Assembly (NCBI GenBank): GCA_016124535.1
Contig: WGNK01000002.1
Location: 124,001 to 188,000 of the forward strand
From: Azospirillum sp.
GTDB lineage: Bacteria; Pseudomonadota; Alphaproteobacteria; Azospirillales; Azospirillaceae
DNA length: 64,000 bases
Reading direction: 5' to 3'
Shown piece by piece: positions 27,475 through 34,790 of the stretch. The position numbers and the translations under genes were made by a program. How positions within the stretch are numbered: position 1 is the stretch's first letter; every line of letters starts with the position of its first letter. The notes under the pieces are model-generated. The model worked only from the letters and a program-made list of their open reading frames with translations, had not been told where the DNA came from and did not search any database.

Positions 27475-28314
27475 TCAGCAGGCCAGACGCCCGATCGCTT
27501 CGACCAGCGGCAGGTCGAGCACGACGATGCCGCCCTCTTCGACGAAGCGTGCCTCATTGCGCGACAGCCCGCCCTCGATCACCGCCCAGTGGCGGTCGCT
27601 CGAGCGTTTGGAAATCTGGCGAGCGAAGGTGCGCGCGACCTCGTCGTCGAAGCGGCAGCCAAGGAAGAGAAAGTGCCGGCCGCCCCGGCGGTCCTGGATC
27701 GCCTGCGGGATCGGGGTCTGGATGTCGATTTCGGTCAGCACCTCGACCAGATCCGAGTCGGAAATGACGAAGCCCGGTTCCGGCACCATGCCGCCGAACG
27801 GCTTGTAGACGATGGTCTGGGCCAGCGCGACCTCCTTCTCGGCGATCGGTTTGCCGGCTCCGGAGTAGCTCTTGACCCAGTGACCGAGGGTCTGGGGGTG
27901 GCTTTGGCCGACCATCATGCACCAGCTTTCCGGCGGCCGCGCCGCTGCCGCCAGGGCGCGGGCCAGTGCGTCGTCGTACCAGGTGTCGACTACCAAAGGC
28001 GGCGGCGGCAGCCCGGCGACCCAGCGATGGGCCGGGGTCAGCGGCGCCGGCTCGGCAAACAGCGAGGCCAGCGCACCGTTCAGGGTCTTGCGATGGCGCT
28101 TGCCTTCGATGTACTGGGCCACCGTCGACAACTGGCCACGGATGCGTCCCGGTACCGGCACCACCGCGGCCAGTGCCGCCGCCAGTTCCGGCCGGCTGAT
28201 CGGCACCGAACATCCGCCGAGTGCCGGCTCGAACACGCCGGACCCAAGATAGGGGACCACCCGGCGCTCGCCGAGCCCGGCCCGGATCTTGGCAAATTCC
28301 GCTGACAGGTCCAC
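27475..28314 (-). CDS. SIR2-like protein in the nif operon
   Basis: 279 aa. VVPYLGSGVFEP near the N-terminus is a Rossmann-type G-x-G-S motif, and FLGCRFDDEVARTFARQI with SDRHWAVIEGGL near the C-terminus matches SIR2-like domains. An NAD/ADP-ribose-binding role is therefore likely, but the classic sirtuin catalytic histidine motif and zinc cysteines are not recognisable. GTG 28314 directly follows the nifT stop (TGAGTG), so translation is coupled. Its place between nifT and draG, the Fe-protein ADP-ribosyl hydrolase, hints at NAD-linked control of nitrogenase. Confidence 0.7.
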   Translation of the reverse strand: MDLSAEFAKIRAGLGERRVVPYLGSGVFEPALGGCSVPISRPELAAALAAVVPVPGRIRGQLSTVAQYIEGKRHRKTLNGALASLFAEPAPLTPAHRWVAGLPPPPLVVDTWYDDALARALAAAARPPESWCMMVGQSHPQTLGHWVKSYSGAGKPIAEKEVALAQTIVYKPFGGMVPEPGFVISDSDLVEVLTEIDIQTPIPQAIQDRRGGRHFLFLGCRFDDEVARTFARQISKRSSDRHWAVIEGGLSRNEARFVEEGGIVVLDLPLVEAIGRLAC

Positions 28315-28524
28315 TCAATCCCCACTGCGCTTGCGCGCTTCGACGGTAATCGGCAACCGGGTGTCGGCCGGCAGTTCGGGCAAATCGAGGGTCCAACCAT
28401 TGGCGACCTTGACCCAACCGCCCCACAGGGTCGGCTTTTCCATTTCGATGATTGGCTCTTCGAGGTCCTTCTTGCCGACATAGATGGTGAAAACCTCTCC
28501 GACCTTGCGGATCATCACTTTCAT
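28315..28524 (-). CDS. nifT: NifT/FixU family protein
   Basis: 69-aa small beta-rich protein, MKVMIRKVGEVFTIYVGKKD at the N-terminus and LWGGWVKVANGWTLDLPELP in the middle, the standard NifT pattern. Non-essential accessory of nitrogenase in tested species; exact role unknown. Starts 27 nt after nifS. Confidence 0.93.
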   Translation of the reverse strand: MKVMIRKVGEVFTIYVGKKDLEEPIIEMEKPTLWGGWVKVANGWTLDLPELPADTRLPITVEARKRSGD

Positions 28525-28551
28525 TAATCAATTACTCCCAGGTGAAATGGC

Positions 28552-29706
28552 TCAGGCAGCGAGCCGGGCGTGAAGCGGTCCCAACTGGTCGAGGACCCGC
28601 TCGATATCGGCACCGCTGGTGGTGCGGTTGAGCGAAAAGCGCAGGCTGGCCATAGCCTCGGCAGGGGTCAGGCCCTGGGCCAGCAGAACATGGGACGGCT
28701 CGCGACCGCCACCGGCGCAGGCGGCCCCAAGCGAGACCTGGATGCCCAGGCGGTCGAGGTGGATCAGCAGGCCCTCGGCATCGATCGGGCGGCCCCCGGC
28801 GTCAGTGAACCGGATATTGACGGTATTGGGCAGGCGCCCGGCCGAATCGCCGACCGGACCGTTGACAAGGGCCCCCGCCAGCCCGGAAAGGATGCCGCTC
28901 TCCAGGCGGTCGCGCAGCGTCGCGATCGCCCTCCCCTCCCCCGCCGCCAGCCCCTCGGCTGCAAGCCTGGCGGCAGCCCCCAGGCCGGCGATGCCGAGCA
29001 CGTTTTCGGTGCCGCCGCGACGCCGGCGCTCCTGGTGACCATGAATCAGCGGCGCCAATGCGGTGCCGCGTCGCACGACCAATGCGCCGATCCCCTTGGG
29101 ACCGTGGAACTTGTGCGCCGACAAGGTGAGCAGATCGATCGGCAGTCCGCCAAGATCGATCGCCACGCGGCCGACCGCCTGGGTGGCATCGCAATGGAAG
29201 CGGGCACCGGCGGCGCGGGCGATCGTGCCGGCCTCGGCGACCGGCATGATGGTTCCGGTCTCGTTATTCGCCCACATCACCGAAACCACCGCGGTATCCG
29301 GGGTAACCGCCGCGGCCAGGGCGTCGAGCCTGAGCCGGCCGCAGCGATCGACCGGCACCAGCGTCACCGGATGGCCGCGGCGCTCCAGCTCCCGCAGCAA
29401 CAGCAGTATCCCCGGATGCTCGACCGAGGACGCCACCACCCGGCGGCGATCTCCGGACTCGGCGAGACTGCCGAGGATCGCGGCGTGGTTGGCTTCGGTG
29501 GCGCTGCCGGTAAACATGATCTCGTCGGCCATGGCGCCGAGCAGCCCCGCCACCGCCGCCCGCGCCGCCTCGACCGCCCGCCGCACCGCGCGCCCGCTGT
29601 CATGCGGGCTCGACGGGTTGGCGAACAGCTCATCGAGGAACGGCAGCATCGCTGCCCGAACCTCGGGAGCCATCGGCGTGGTGGCGTTGCTGTCGAGATA
29701 GATCAT
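28552..29706 (-). CDS. nifS: Cysteine desulfurase NifS
   Basis: 384-aa PLP enzyme that removes sulfur from cysteine for Fe-S and FeMo-co precursor clusters. Starts MIYLDSNATTPMAPEV. The PLP lysine is in SAHKFHGPKGIGALV; the catalytic cysteine is in SLGAACAGGGREPSHVL. The preceding frame to 29910 overlaps nifZ and is not used. The partner scaffold nifU is not next to it. The surrounding order nifZ-nifS-nifT marks it as nitrogenase-dedicated. Confidence 0.93.
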   Translation of the reverse strand: MIYLDSNATTPMAPEVRAAMLPFLDELFANPSSPHDSGRAVRRAVEAARAAVAGLLGAMADEIMFTGSATEANHAAILGSLAESGDRRRVVASSVEHPGILLLLRELERRGHPVTLVPVDRCGRLRLDALAAAVTPDTAVVSVMWANNETGTIMPVAEAGTIARAAGARFHCDATQAVGRVAIDLGGLPIDLLTLSAHKFHGPKGIGALVVRRGTALAPLIHGHQERRRRGGTENVLGIAGLGAAARLAAEGLAAGEGRAIATLRDRLESGILSGLAGALVNGPVGDSAGRLPNTVNIRFTDAGGRPIDAEGLLIHLDRLGIQVSLGAACAGGGREPSHVLLAQGLTPAEAMASLRFSLNRTTSGADIERVLDQLGPLHARLAA

Positions 29707-29752
29707 CGGACTCGGGGCAAACTCGGGTTGGCCGGGGCGGGGTCGAACGACG

Positions 29753-30082
29753 TCAGGCCGGGTCGTCCTTGGGCCGGTTGCTGTGGGCATCGACCACTTC
29801 CATCTCGGCGGCGCGCATGCCGACCAAGGCTTTCCGATCGTAGAAATCCACCGCATAAATATAGTAGAGCTGGAGATAGGTGCCAATATTGTTGATGTAA
29901 CCGAGATCACCGGTATCGATCAGAACCTCGCCGATCTCGCGCCCCGGATAGGTGCCGTCGTTGCGGATTGCCTTTTTTGCCCGCACCTTCTGTCCGATCT
30001 CGAAGGCGGGCGGGCCGGACAGCTCGCCGGGGGCCTTCGCCTCGGTGTCGGCGGTCACGCTGTCTTCATTGGTCATGGTCAT
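29753..30082 (-). CDS. nifZ: NifZ family protein
   Basis: 109 aa. Core FEIGQKVRAKKAIRNDGTYP, then GEVLIDTGDLGYINNIGTYL and YAVDF match NifZ, which aids maturation of the P-clusters of MoFe protein. The first 27 residues are acidic and probably disordered. ATG 30082 (or 30076) is only 5 nt past the LRV gene stop; the Shine-Dalgarno is weak, so translational coupling is likely. Confidence 0.92.
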   Translation of the reverse strand: MTMTNEDSVTADTEAKAPGELSGPPAFEIGQKVRAKKAIRNDGTYPGREIGEVLIDTGDLGYINNIGTYLQLYYIYAVDFYDRKALVGMRAAEMEVVDAHSNRPKDDPA

Positions 30083-30087
30083 ATCGC

Positions 30088-30861
30088 TCAGGATCCTGCA
30101 GCCAAGGGTGGAGCCAGAGTTGGGGTCAGTCCTCGGCTGTGCGCGGCTTCGCGGACTTCGGCGATGGGATCGCGAGCCAGACGGTCGAGATATTCCTCGT
30201 CGATCCGGCAGGCGACCACGAACCGGACGCACCAGTCCGGGTCTCTGATCAGGGCGGCCAATTTTTCCGCCGGCAGACGCTGGGCCACCACCAGGCGCAC
30301 CCGGGCACTCTCGTCCCAGGCCATGGTCGACAACCATTCCATGGCAATCCGCCGGGCGACTTCCAGCCGGACCTCGGCATCGTCGTCGCGCATCAGGGCG
30401 GGCAACATGCCGTCGGGCGCTCGGCGCGCCACGCACAGCCGCACCGAATAGTCGGGATCGCCGATCATCGGCGCCAGGTCACCGCCGTCCAGCCGGCTGG
30501 CCACGATGATCCGGACCTCGCGGTCGGGATCGTTCCGCAGCTTGAGCAGCAGCCGGTGGGGCAGCCGGCGGGCGACGCTGCACCGAACCGCCTCGTCCTT
30601 GTCGTCGATCAGCCGGGGCAGCGAGAAGATCGGCGCAACCCGCGCCGCAGCCGCCCGGACCTCGAAATAGGGGTGGTTGAGATAAGCCGGCGCCTGCTCC
30701 GGGTTGCGCTGGAAGAAGCGGTGAATACGTTTGGCATAGCGGTCGTGCACGCAGGCCCGCAGCGGCTCGCAGCGGCCACCGGCCAAGCCCGCGTTCAAGG
30801 CGCACTGGGTGCAGTCGACCGGCCGCTCCAGCCAGTCGACCGCCTTGTCGATGTCGCTCAT
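30088..30861 (-). CDS. 4Fe-4S leucine-rich-repeat-variant (LRV) protein
   Basis: 257 aa. The N-terminal cysteines at 17, 20, 31 and 37 (VDCTQCALNAGLAGGRCEPL, then ACVHDRY) are arranged as in the LRV protein of Azotobacter vinelandii, which carries a 4Fe-4S cluster. The rest is an array of about seven to eight 24-residue repeats (patterns such as DPDYSVRLCVARRAPDGML, DDDAEVRLEVARRIAMEWL, DPDWCVRFVVACRIDEEYL) that would stack as a right-handed superhelix. ATG 30861 has a superb AGGGAGGAG directly upstream. Role unknown; conserved near nifB/fdxN. Confidence 0.85.
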   Translation of the reverse strand: MSDIDKAVDWLERPVDCTQCALNAGLAGGRCEPLRACVHDRYAKRIHRFFQRNPEQAPAYLNHPYFEVRAAAARVAPIFSLPRLIDDKDEAVRCSVARRLPHRLLLKLRNDPDREVRIIVASRLDGGDLAPMIGDPDYSVRLCVARRAPDGMLPALMRDDDAEVRLEVARRIAMEWLSTMAWDESARVRLVVAQRLPAEKLAALIRDPDWCVRFVVACRIDEEYLDRLARDPIAEVREAAHSRGLTPTLAPPLAAGS

Positions 30862-30931
30862 CTCCTCCCTCTTCTTTCCGTCCCGGTGGCAGGCCGCCGG
30901 GACCGTTGCTGCCGAGCTCCCGGGCAAGCGG

Positions 30932-31126
30932 TCAGGCCGGCACGATGCAGTCGTCGACCTGGCAGTTGGCGACGCACTGGGGCATGTCAAATTGGCCCTC
31001 GCATTCGGTGCATTTCTCCGGGTTGATTACATAGGTGCCCTTCTTGAAGCTGATCGCCTGGTTGGGGCACTCGGACTCGCAGGCACCACAGACGGTGCAT
31101 TCACTCTTGACGATCTTCAGGGCCAT
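30932..31126 (-). CDS. fdxN: 2[4Fe-4S] ferredoxin, nif-type
   Basis: 64-aa electron carrier. First cluster motif [13 protein letters not shown]; second [13 protein letters not shown] with VANCQVDDC, the extended spacing of the FdxN/NifB-linked ferredoxins. It probably donates electrons to NifB or to nitrogenase. Placed 67 nt after nifB and 70 nt before the LRV gene. Confidence 0.93.
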   Translation of the reverse strand: MALKIVKSECTVCGACESECPNQAISFKKGTYVINPEKCTECEGQFDMPQCVANCQVDDCIVPA

Positions 31127-31193
31127 GGCTGGGTCTCCGGCAAAGGGGGCTGACGGTTAGGTGGCTTAAGGCGGGTTGGAAAGACAGAACAGC

Positions 31194-32696
31194 TCAGGCG
31201 ACGCGTACCGGGGTCAGCGTGGCGGCACGGCGTTCGGCAAAGAAGGTCAGCAGCGACTCTTCGATATAGCCGAACGCGAACCGATCGATCGGTTCGATCC
31301 CCTTGTCGCGAAGGGTCTGGCTCGGGCAGTCGCCGATCTTGGCGACCATCACCGCGGCGCAGTCGCCAATCGCGGTGACGATGCCATCGAGCACGCCGCC
31401 ATCGCCGCTGCCGCCCTCGCAATAAGTCTCGACCCGGCGATGGCCGACGAAGCGGGCGCCCTTGGCGCCGACCTCGAACACCTGGAATTCCTTGGCGTGG
31501 CCGAAATGAACATTGATCCGCTCGCCGCCGCTGGTCGCCACCGCCACCAGAACCGGCGGTTCGGCCGGCCTGGTGCGCGGCGCGGCGCCGACGATTCGGG
31601 CCCGGACCTGGGCACGGTTGCGCCGACGCTCCAGCCGCTCCGCCTCGATGTGCTGACGATAGGCCTGGCGTGCCGCCTCGGCGGCGGCGGCATCGGGCGG
31701 CGCCATTGCGGCGACCGCGTCGTTGCCGAATTTGGCGCCCTGGTCGTCGCCCAGCATGCCGATGGCGTCGGCCCGGCATTGGCGACAATGGCGCATCACC
31801 TTGATCTCGCCCTCGCAGTGATCCTGCAACGCCTTGAGTTCGGCAGGCGAGGGGCCGCGCTGGCCGGTCAGCCCGAAATGGGTGCCGTGGGCGGGGTCGG
31901 AGATCAGCGGCATGATATTGTGCAGGAAGGCACCGGCCTCGCGCACCCGGCGGTTGACCTCGGCCAGGTGGTGGTCGTTGATGCCGGGGATCATCACCGA
32001 ATTGACCTTGACCAGGATGCCGGCGGCGACCGCCTTCTCCAATCCCTCCATCTGGCGCTGATGCAGGAGGGTCGAAGCCTCCAGCCCGTGCCAGCGGCGA
32101 TGATTGTAGAAAATCCACGGATAGATCTGCACGCCGATCTCGGGATCGACCATGTTGATGGTGATCGTCAGATGATCGATATCGAGTTCCTTCAGCCGGT
32201 CGACATGGTCCGGCAAGGCCAGGCCATTGGTCGACAGGCACAGCTTGATGTCGGGGGTCTGCTTCCGGATCAGCTCGAAGGTGCGGAAGGTGCGCTCGGG
32301 ATTGGCCAGCGCGTCGCCGGCGCCGGCAATGCCGACCACCGCGAGCTGGGGCATCTCGGCGGCGACCGCCGCGACCTTGAGCGCCGCCTGGTCGGGCGAC
32401 AGCCGCTCGCTGACCACGCCCGGCCGGCTTTCATTGGCGCAATCGTATTTGCGGTTGCAGTAGTTGCATTGGATGTTGCAGGCTGGCGCTACCGCGACAT
32501 GCATGCGGGCGTAGTAGTGATGCGCCTCTTCGCTGTAGCAGGGATGGTCCTTGACCTTGTTCCACACCGCGTCGGGCATGCCGTCGGGACCGTCCGACGA
32601 GCCGCAGGCCGAACTGGCACAGCCGGTCGGATCGACCGCCGGTACCATCAACTCGCCGACACCCAGAATATTGCTCAAGGGCACTACGTTTCCCAT
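31194..32696 (-). CDS. nifB: Nitrogenase cofactor biosynthesis protein NifB
   Basis: 500-aa radical-SAM enzyme making NifB-co, the Fe8S9C core of FeMo-co. Radical-SAM cysteines at 73, 77 and 80 (APACNIQCNYCNRKYDC); CASSACGSS upstream supplies further cluster cysteines. Residues about 385-500 form a NifX/NafY-like cofactor-binding domain (VAVATSGGERINVHFGHAKE). ATG 32696 is preferred: GGGAG lies 8 nt upstream, and the longer frame from 32810 would begin upstream of the sigma-54 promoter, inside the IHF site. First gene of the nifB-fdxN-LRV-nifZ-nifS-nifT-SIR2-draG run. Confidence 0.95.
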   Translation of the reverse strand: MGNVVPLSNILGVGELMVPAVDPTGCASSACGSSDGPDGMPDAVWNKVKDHPCYSEEAHHYYARMHVAVAPACNIQCNYCNRKYDCANESRPGVVSERLSPDQAALKVAAVAAEMPQLAVVGIAGAGDALANPERTFRTFELIRKQTPDIKLCLSTNGLALPDHVDRLKELDIDHLTITINMVDPEIGVQIYPWIFYNHRRWHGLEASTLLHQRQMEGLEKAVAAGILVKVNSVMIPGINDHHLAEVNRRVREAGAFLHNIMPLISDPAHGTHFGLTGQRGPSPAELKALQDHCEGEIKVMRHCRQCRADAIGMLGDDQGAKFGNDAVAAMAPPDAAAAEAARQAYRQHIEAERLERRRNRAQVRARIVGAAPRTRPAEPPVLVAVATSGGERINVHFGHAKEFQVFEVGAKGARFVGHRRVETYCEGGSGDGGVLDGIVTAIGDCAAVMVAKIGDCPSQTLRDKGIEPIDRFAFGYIEESLLTFFAERRAATLTPVRVA

Positions 32697-32771
32697 GATC
32701 CGGACTCCCGCTCCGGCGCCGTCGGCGCCCCAATGCCTCAACAATCCATGGTTGGTCCGGGGAAATAGGGA

Positions 32772-32787
32772 TGCAGGATCCAGGCCA
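32772..32787 (-). promoter_or_regulatory. Sigma-54 (-24/-12) promoter of nifB
   Basis: Minus-strand TGGCCTGGATCCTGCA keeps the invariant GG and GC dinucleotides 10 nt apart and matches TGGCAC-N5-TTGCA at 13 of 16 positions including spacers. It lies 76-91 bp upstream of the nifB ATG, with an IHF site and NifA boxes correctly upstream. Confidence 0.85.
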
Positions 32788-32804
32788 TTATTTTTATCAC
32801 GCTT

Positions 32805-32817
32805 TATCAATCAGTTG
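32805..32817. promoter_or_regulatory. IHF binding site
   Basis: TATCAATCAGTTG on the plus strand is an exact match to WATCAANNNNTTR. It lies between the nifB -24/-12 promoter and the NifA boxes, where IHF bends DNA to bring NifA to sigma-54 polymerase. Confidence 0.8.
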
Positions 32818-32839
32818 GATTTGATCCGAAAAACCCCGC

Positions 32840-32855
32840 TGTGGGCAAAGCCACA
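32840..32855. promoter_or_regulatory. NifA upstream activator sequence, proximal
   Basis: TGT GGGCAAAGCC ACA, an exact TGT-N10-ACA box, about 60 bp upstream of the -24 element of nifB. Confidence 0.8.
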
Positions 32856-32872
32856 AACTCCGCCCGGTTCAG

Positions 32873-32888
32873 TGTTGGATTGGCGACA
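32873..32888. promoter_or_regulatory. NifA upstream activator sequence, distal
   Basis: TGT TGGATTGGCG ACA, a second exact TGT-N10-ACA box, 33 bp (about three helical turns) from the first, so both lie on one DNA face. From here to the pelF start (32889-33278) no gene or further site is recognised. Confidence 0.8.
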
Positions 32889-33278
32889 TTCGGTCGCGCG
32901 TGGGTCCGAAACCTCAAAGCCCCAGCCAACGCAAGAACGGCTTCAACCAGCCCGGGGTTGCGGCACCTGGCCCGACCCGACTGCGGAGGACGGGCAAGCA
33001 TGCGTTGACTCCGGGCGCAACCGGCGCCACCGGTCGCCTGACCCGGATGCCGGTATCGTCTTCCCGGCGCACAACCATGCCGACGGCGGAAATCGCTGGT
33101 TTCGCGGCTGAGCCGCTGGCCTATGTTGTTCCCGACGAGGCTTCGCCGACGGTCCCGCACGCGCTTGCGCGGCTCCGCCGTCTTGCCCGGCGTCAGGCGT
33201 GCCTGAGGCCTTGTGTCTGACCGGGGGCCGGCGGAACGGCGTAGCGTTCCCCTGGGGGAGCCCAAACTGGAGCCGCCT

Positions 33279-34790
33279 GTGACAGTGCCACCAGCCGCCG
33301 ATGTCTGCCTGCTGCTCGAAGGCTCCTACCCCTATGTTGCGGGAGGGGTGTCGACCTGGACCCATGATCTGATCCAGGCCTATCCTGATCTGACCTTTCA
33401 TCTGGTGGCCCTGGTCGCCGACCGCTCGACGCGCGCGCCGCGCTACCAATTGCCGGTCAACGTCACCGGTTTGACCCATGTCTACCTGCAGGAGCCCGAC
33501 CGCGGCTGGTGGTGGCTGCCGGGACGGCCGGCGCTGTTCCGTCGCCTGGAGCCCGCGCTACGCCGGATGCAGCGAGGCGGCGGCCAGGGCGCGCTGGCGG
33601 AGGTGCTGAGTGTGGTGGCCCCCCTCCGCGGCCGGCTGGGGCGGCGCATCCTGCTCAATTCCGAGCCGGCCTGGGCGCTGCTGGTGCGGATGTACCGCGA
33701 CGACATGCCCGAGGCCTCATTCCTGGACTATTTCTGGACCTGGCGCGCCCTGGTCGGCGGCATGTTCGCAACCCTGCTGTCGCCGCTGCCGGCGGCGCGG
33801 GTCTACCACGCGGTATCGACCGGCTATGCCGGGCTTTACGCCGCGCGGGCCGCACTGGAGACCGGCCGCCCCGCTCTGGTCACCGAGCACGGCATCTATA
33901 CCAACGAGCGCCGGATCGAGATCCTGATGGCGGAGTGGCTGTTCGACGGCTCGGCGACCGGACTGGCGATCGAGAAGCCCAGGCGCGACCTGCGCGACCT
34001 CTGGCTCGATACCTTCGCCTCCTATTCCAAGGCATGTTACGACGCCTGCGACCCGATCGTTACCCTCTACGGCGGCAATCAGGACTTCCAGCGCCGTCAG
34101 GGTGCCGATCCGACACGCCTGCGCATCATCCCCAACGGCATCGACTATGCCGGGTATTCCAGGATCGAGCGTAGCCGCGACCACCCGCCGACCGTCGCGC
34201 TGATCGGCCGGGTGGTGCCGATCAAGGACGTGAAGACTTTCCTGCGTGCCTGCGCCCGGCTGCGCGACGATGTGCCCGAACTTTGCGCCCTGATCATGGG
34301 GCCGACCGAGGAGGACCCATCTTATGTCGAGGAGTGCCGGCAACTGGTCCAACATCTCGACCTCGGCGCCACCGTCCGGTTTACCGGCCGGGTCACGATC
34401 GCCGACTGGCTGGGGCGGATCGACGCCATTGCGCTGACCAGCGTCAGCGAGGCGATGCCGCTGGTGGTGCTGGAAGCGGGTGCCGCCGGGGTGCCGACCG
34501 TGGCCACCGATGTCGGCGCCTGTGCCGAATTGATCCTCGGACGTGGCGACGAGACGCCGGCGCTGGGCGCAGGGGGGGCAATCACGCCGCTGGCCTCGCC
34601 GCTCGACACCGCGCGCGAACTGGCGGCTCTGCTGCTGGACCGGGCCTGGCGCGATCAGTGCGGTGCGGTGATCAGGGAGCGTGTCCGCCGCCACTACGAC
34701 AAGATCGCCATCGACCGGCGGTACCGGGCGCTTTACGAAAGCTGCCGGCAGGCCCCCGACCGGCAGCGGGCACCGGCGGAGGTCGCATAA
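33279..34790 (+). CDS. pelF: Pel exopolysaccharide glycosyltransferase PelF
   Basis: 503-aa cytoplasmic GT4-type synthase for Pel polysaccharide. The N-terminus CLLLEGSYPYVAGGVSTWTH is the PelF signature; YRDDMPEASFLDYFWTWRAL and TEHGIYTNERRIEI follow. The donor half has RIIPNGID, ALIGRVVPIKDVKTFLRA, GPTEEDPSYVEEC, and the nucleotide-sugar motif SEAMPLVVLEAGAAGVPTVA. GTG 33279 is chosen, with GGAG 6 nt upstream, giving a length close to Pseudomonas PelF (507); the frame is open from 33213. It overlaps pelG by one base (TAATG). pelABCDE are not present here. Confidence 0.93.
   Translation: MTVPPAADVCLLLEGSYPYVAGGVSTWTHDLIQAYPDLTFHLVALVADRSTRAPRYQLPVNVTGLTHVYLQEPDRGWWWLPGRPALFRRLEPALRRMQRGGGQGALAEVLSVVAPLRGRLGRRILLNSEPAWALLVRMYRDDMPEASFLDYFWTWRALVGGMFATLLSPLPAARVYHAVSTGYAGLYAARAALETGRPALVTEHGIYTNERRIEILMAEWLFDGSATGLAIEKPRRDLRDLWLDTFASYSKACYDACDPIVTLYGGNQDFQRRQGADPTRLRIIPNGIDYAGYSRIERSRDHPPTVALIGRVVPIKDVKTFLRACARLRDDVPELCALIMGPTEEDPSYVEECRQLVQHLDLGATVRFTGRVTIADWLGRIDAIALTSVSEAMPLVVLEAGAAGVPTVATDVGACAELILGRGDETPALGAGGAITPLASPLDTARELAALLLDRAWRDQCGAVIRERVRRHYDKIAIDRRYRALYESCRQAPDRQRAPAEVA

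Noticed and set aside
25186..28305. A 1039-codon open frame on the plus strand opposite the LprI, draG and SIR2-like genes
   Set aside because: Its translation is Arg/Gln/Gly/His-rich antisense with no known motif, while the minus strand codes for recognisable proteins throughout. GC-rich DNA leaves long frames open opposite real genes.
32697..32810. A longer NifB N-terminus beginning at 32810
   Set aside because: It would start upstream of the sigma-54 promoter and within the IHF site, so it could not be on the mRNA from that promoter; the ATG at 32696 has a good ribosome-binding site.
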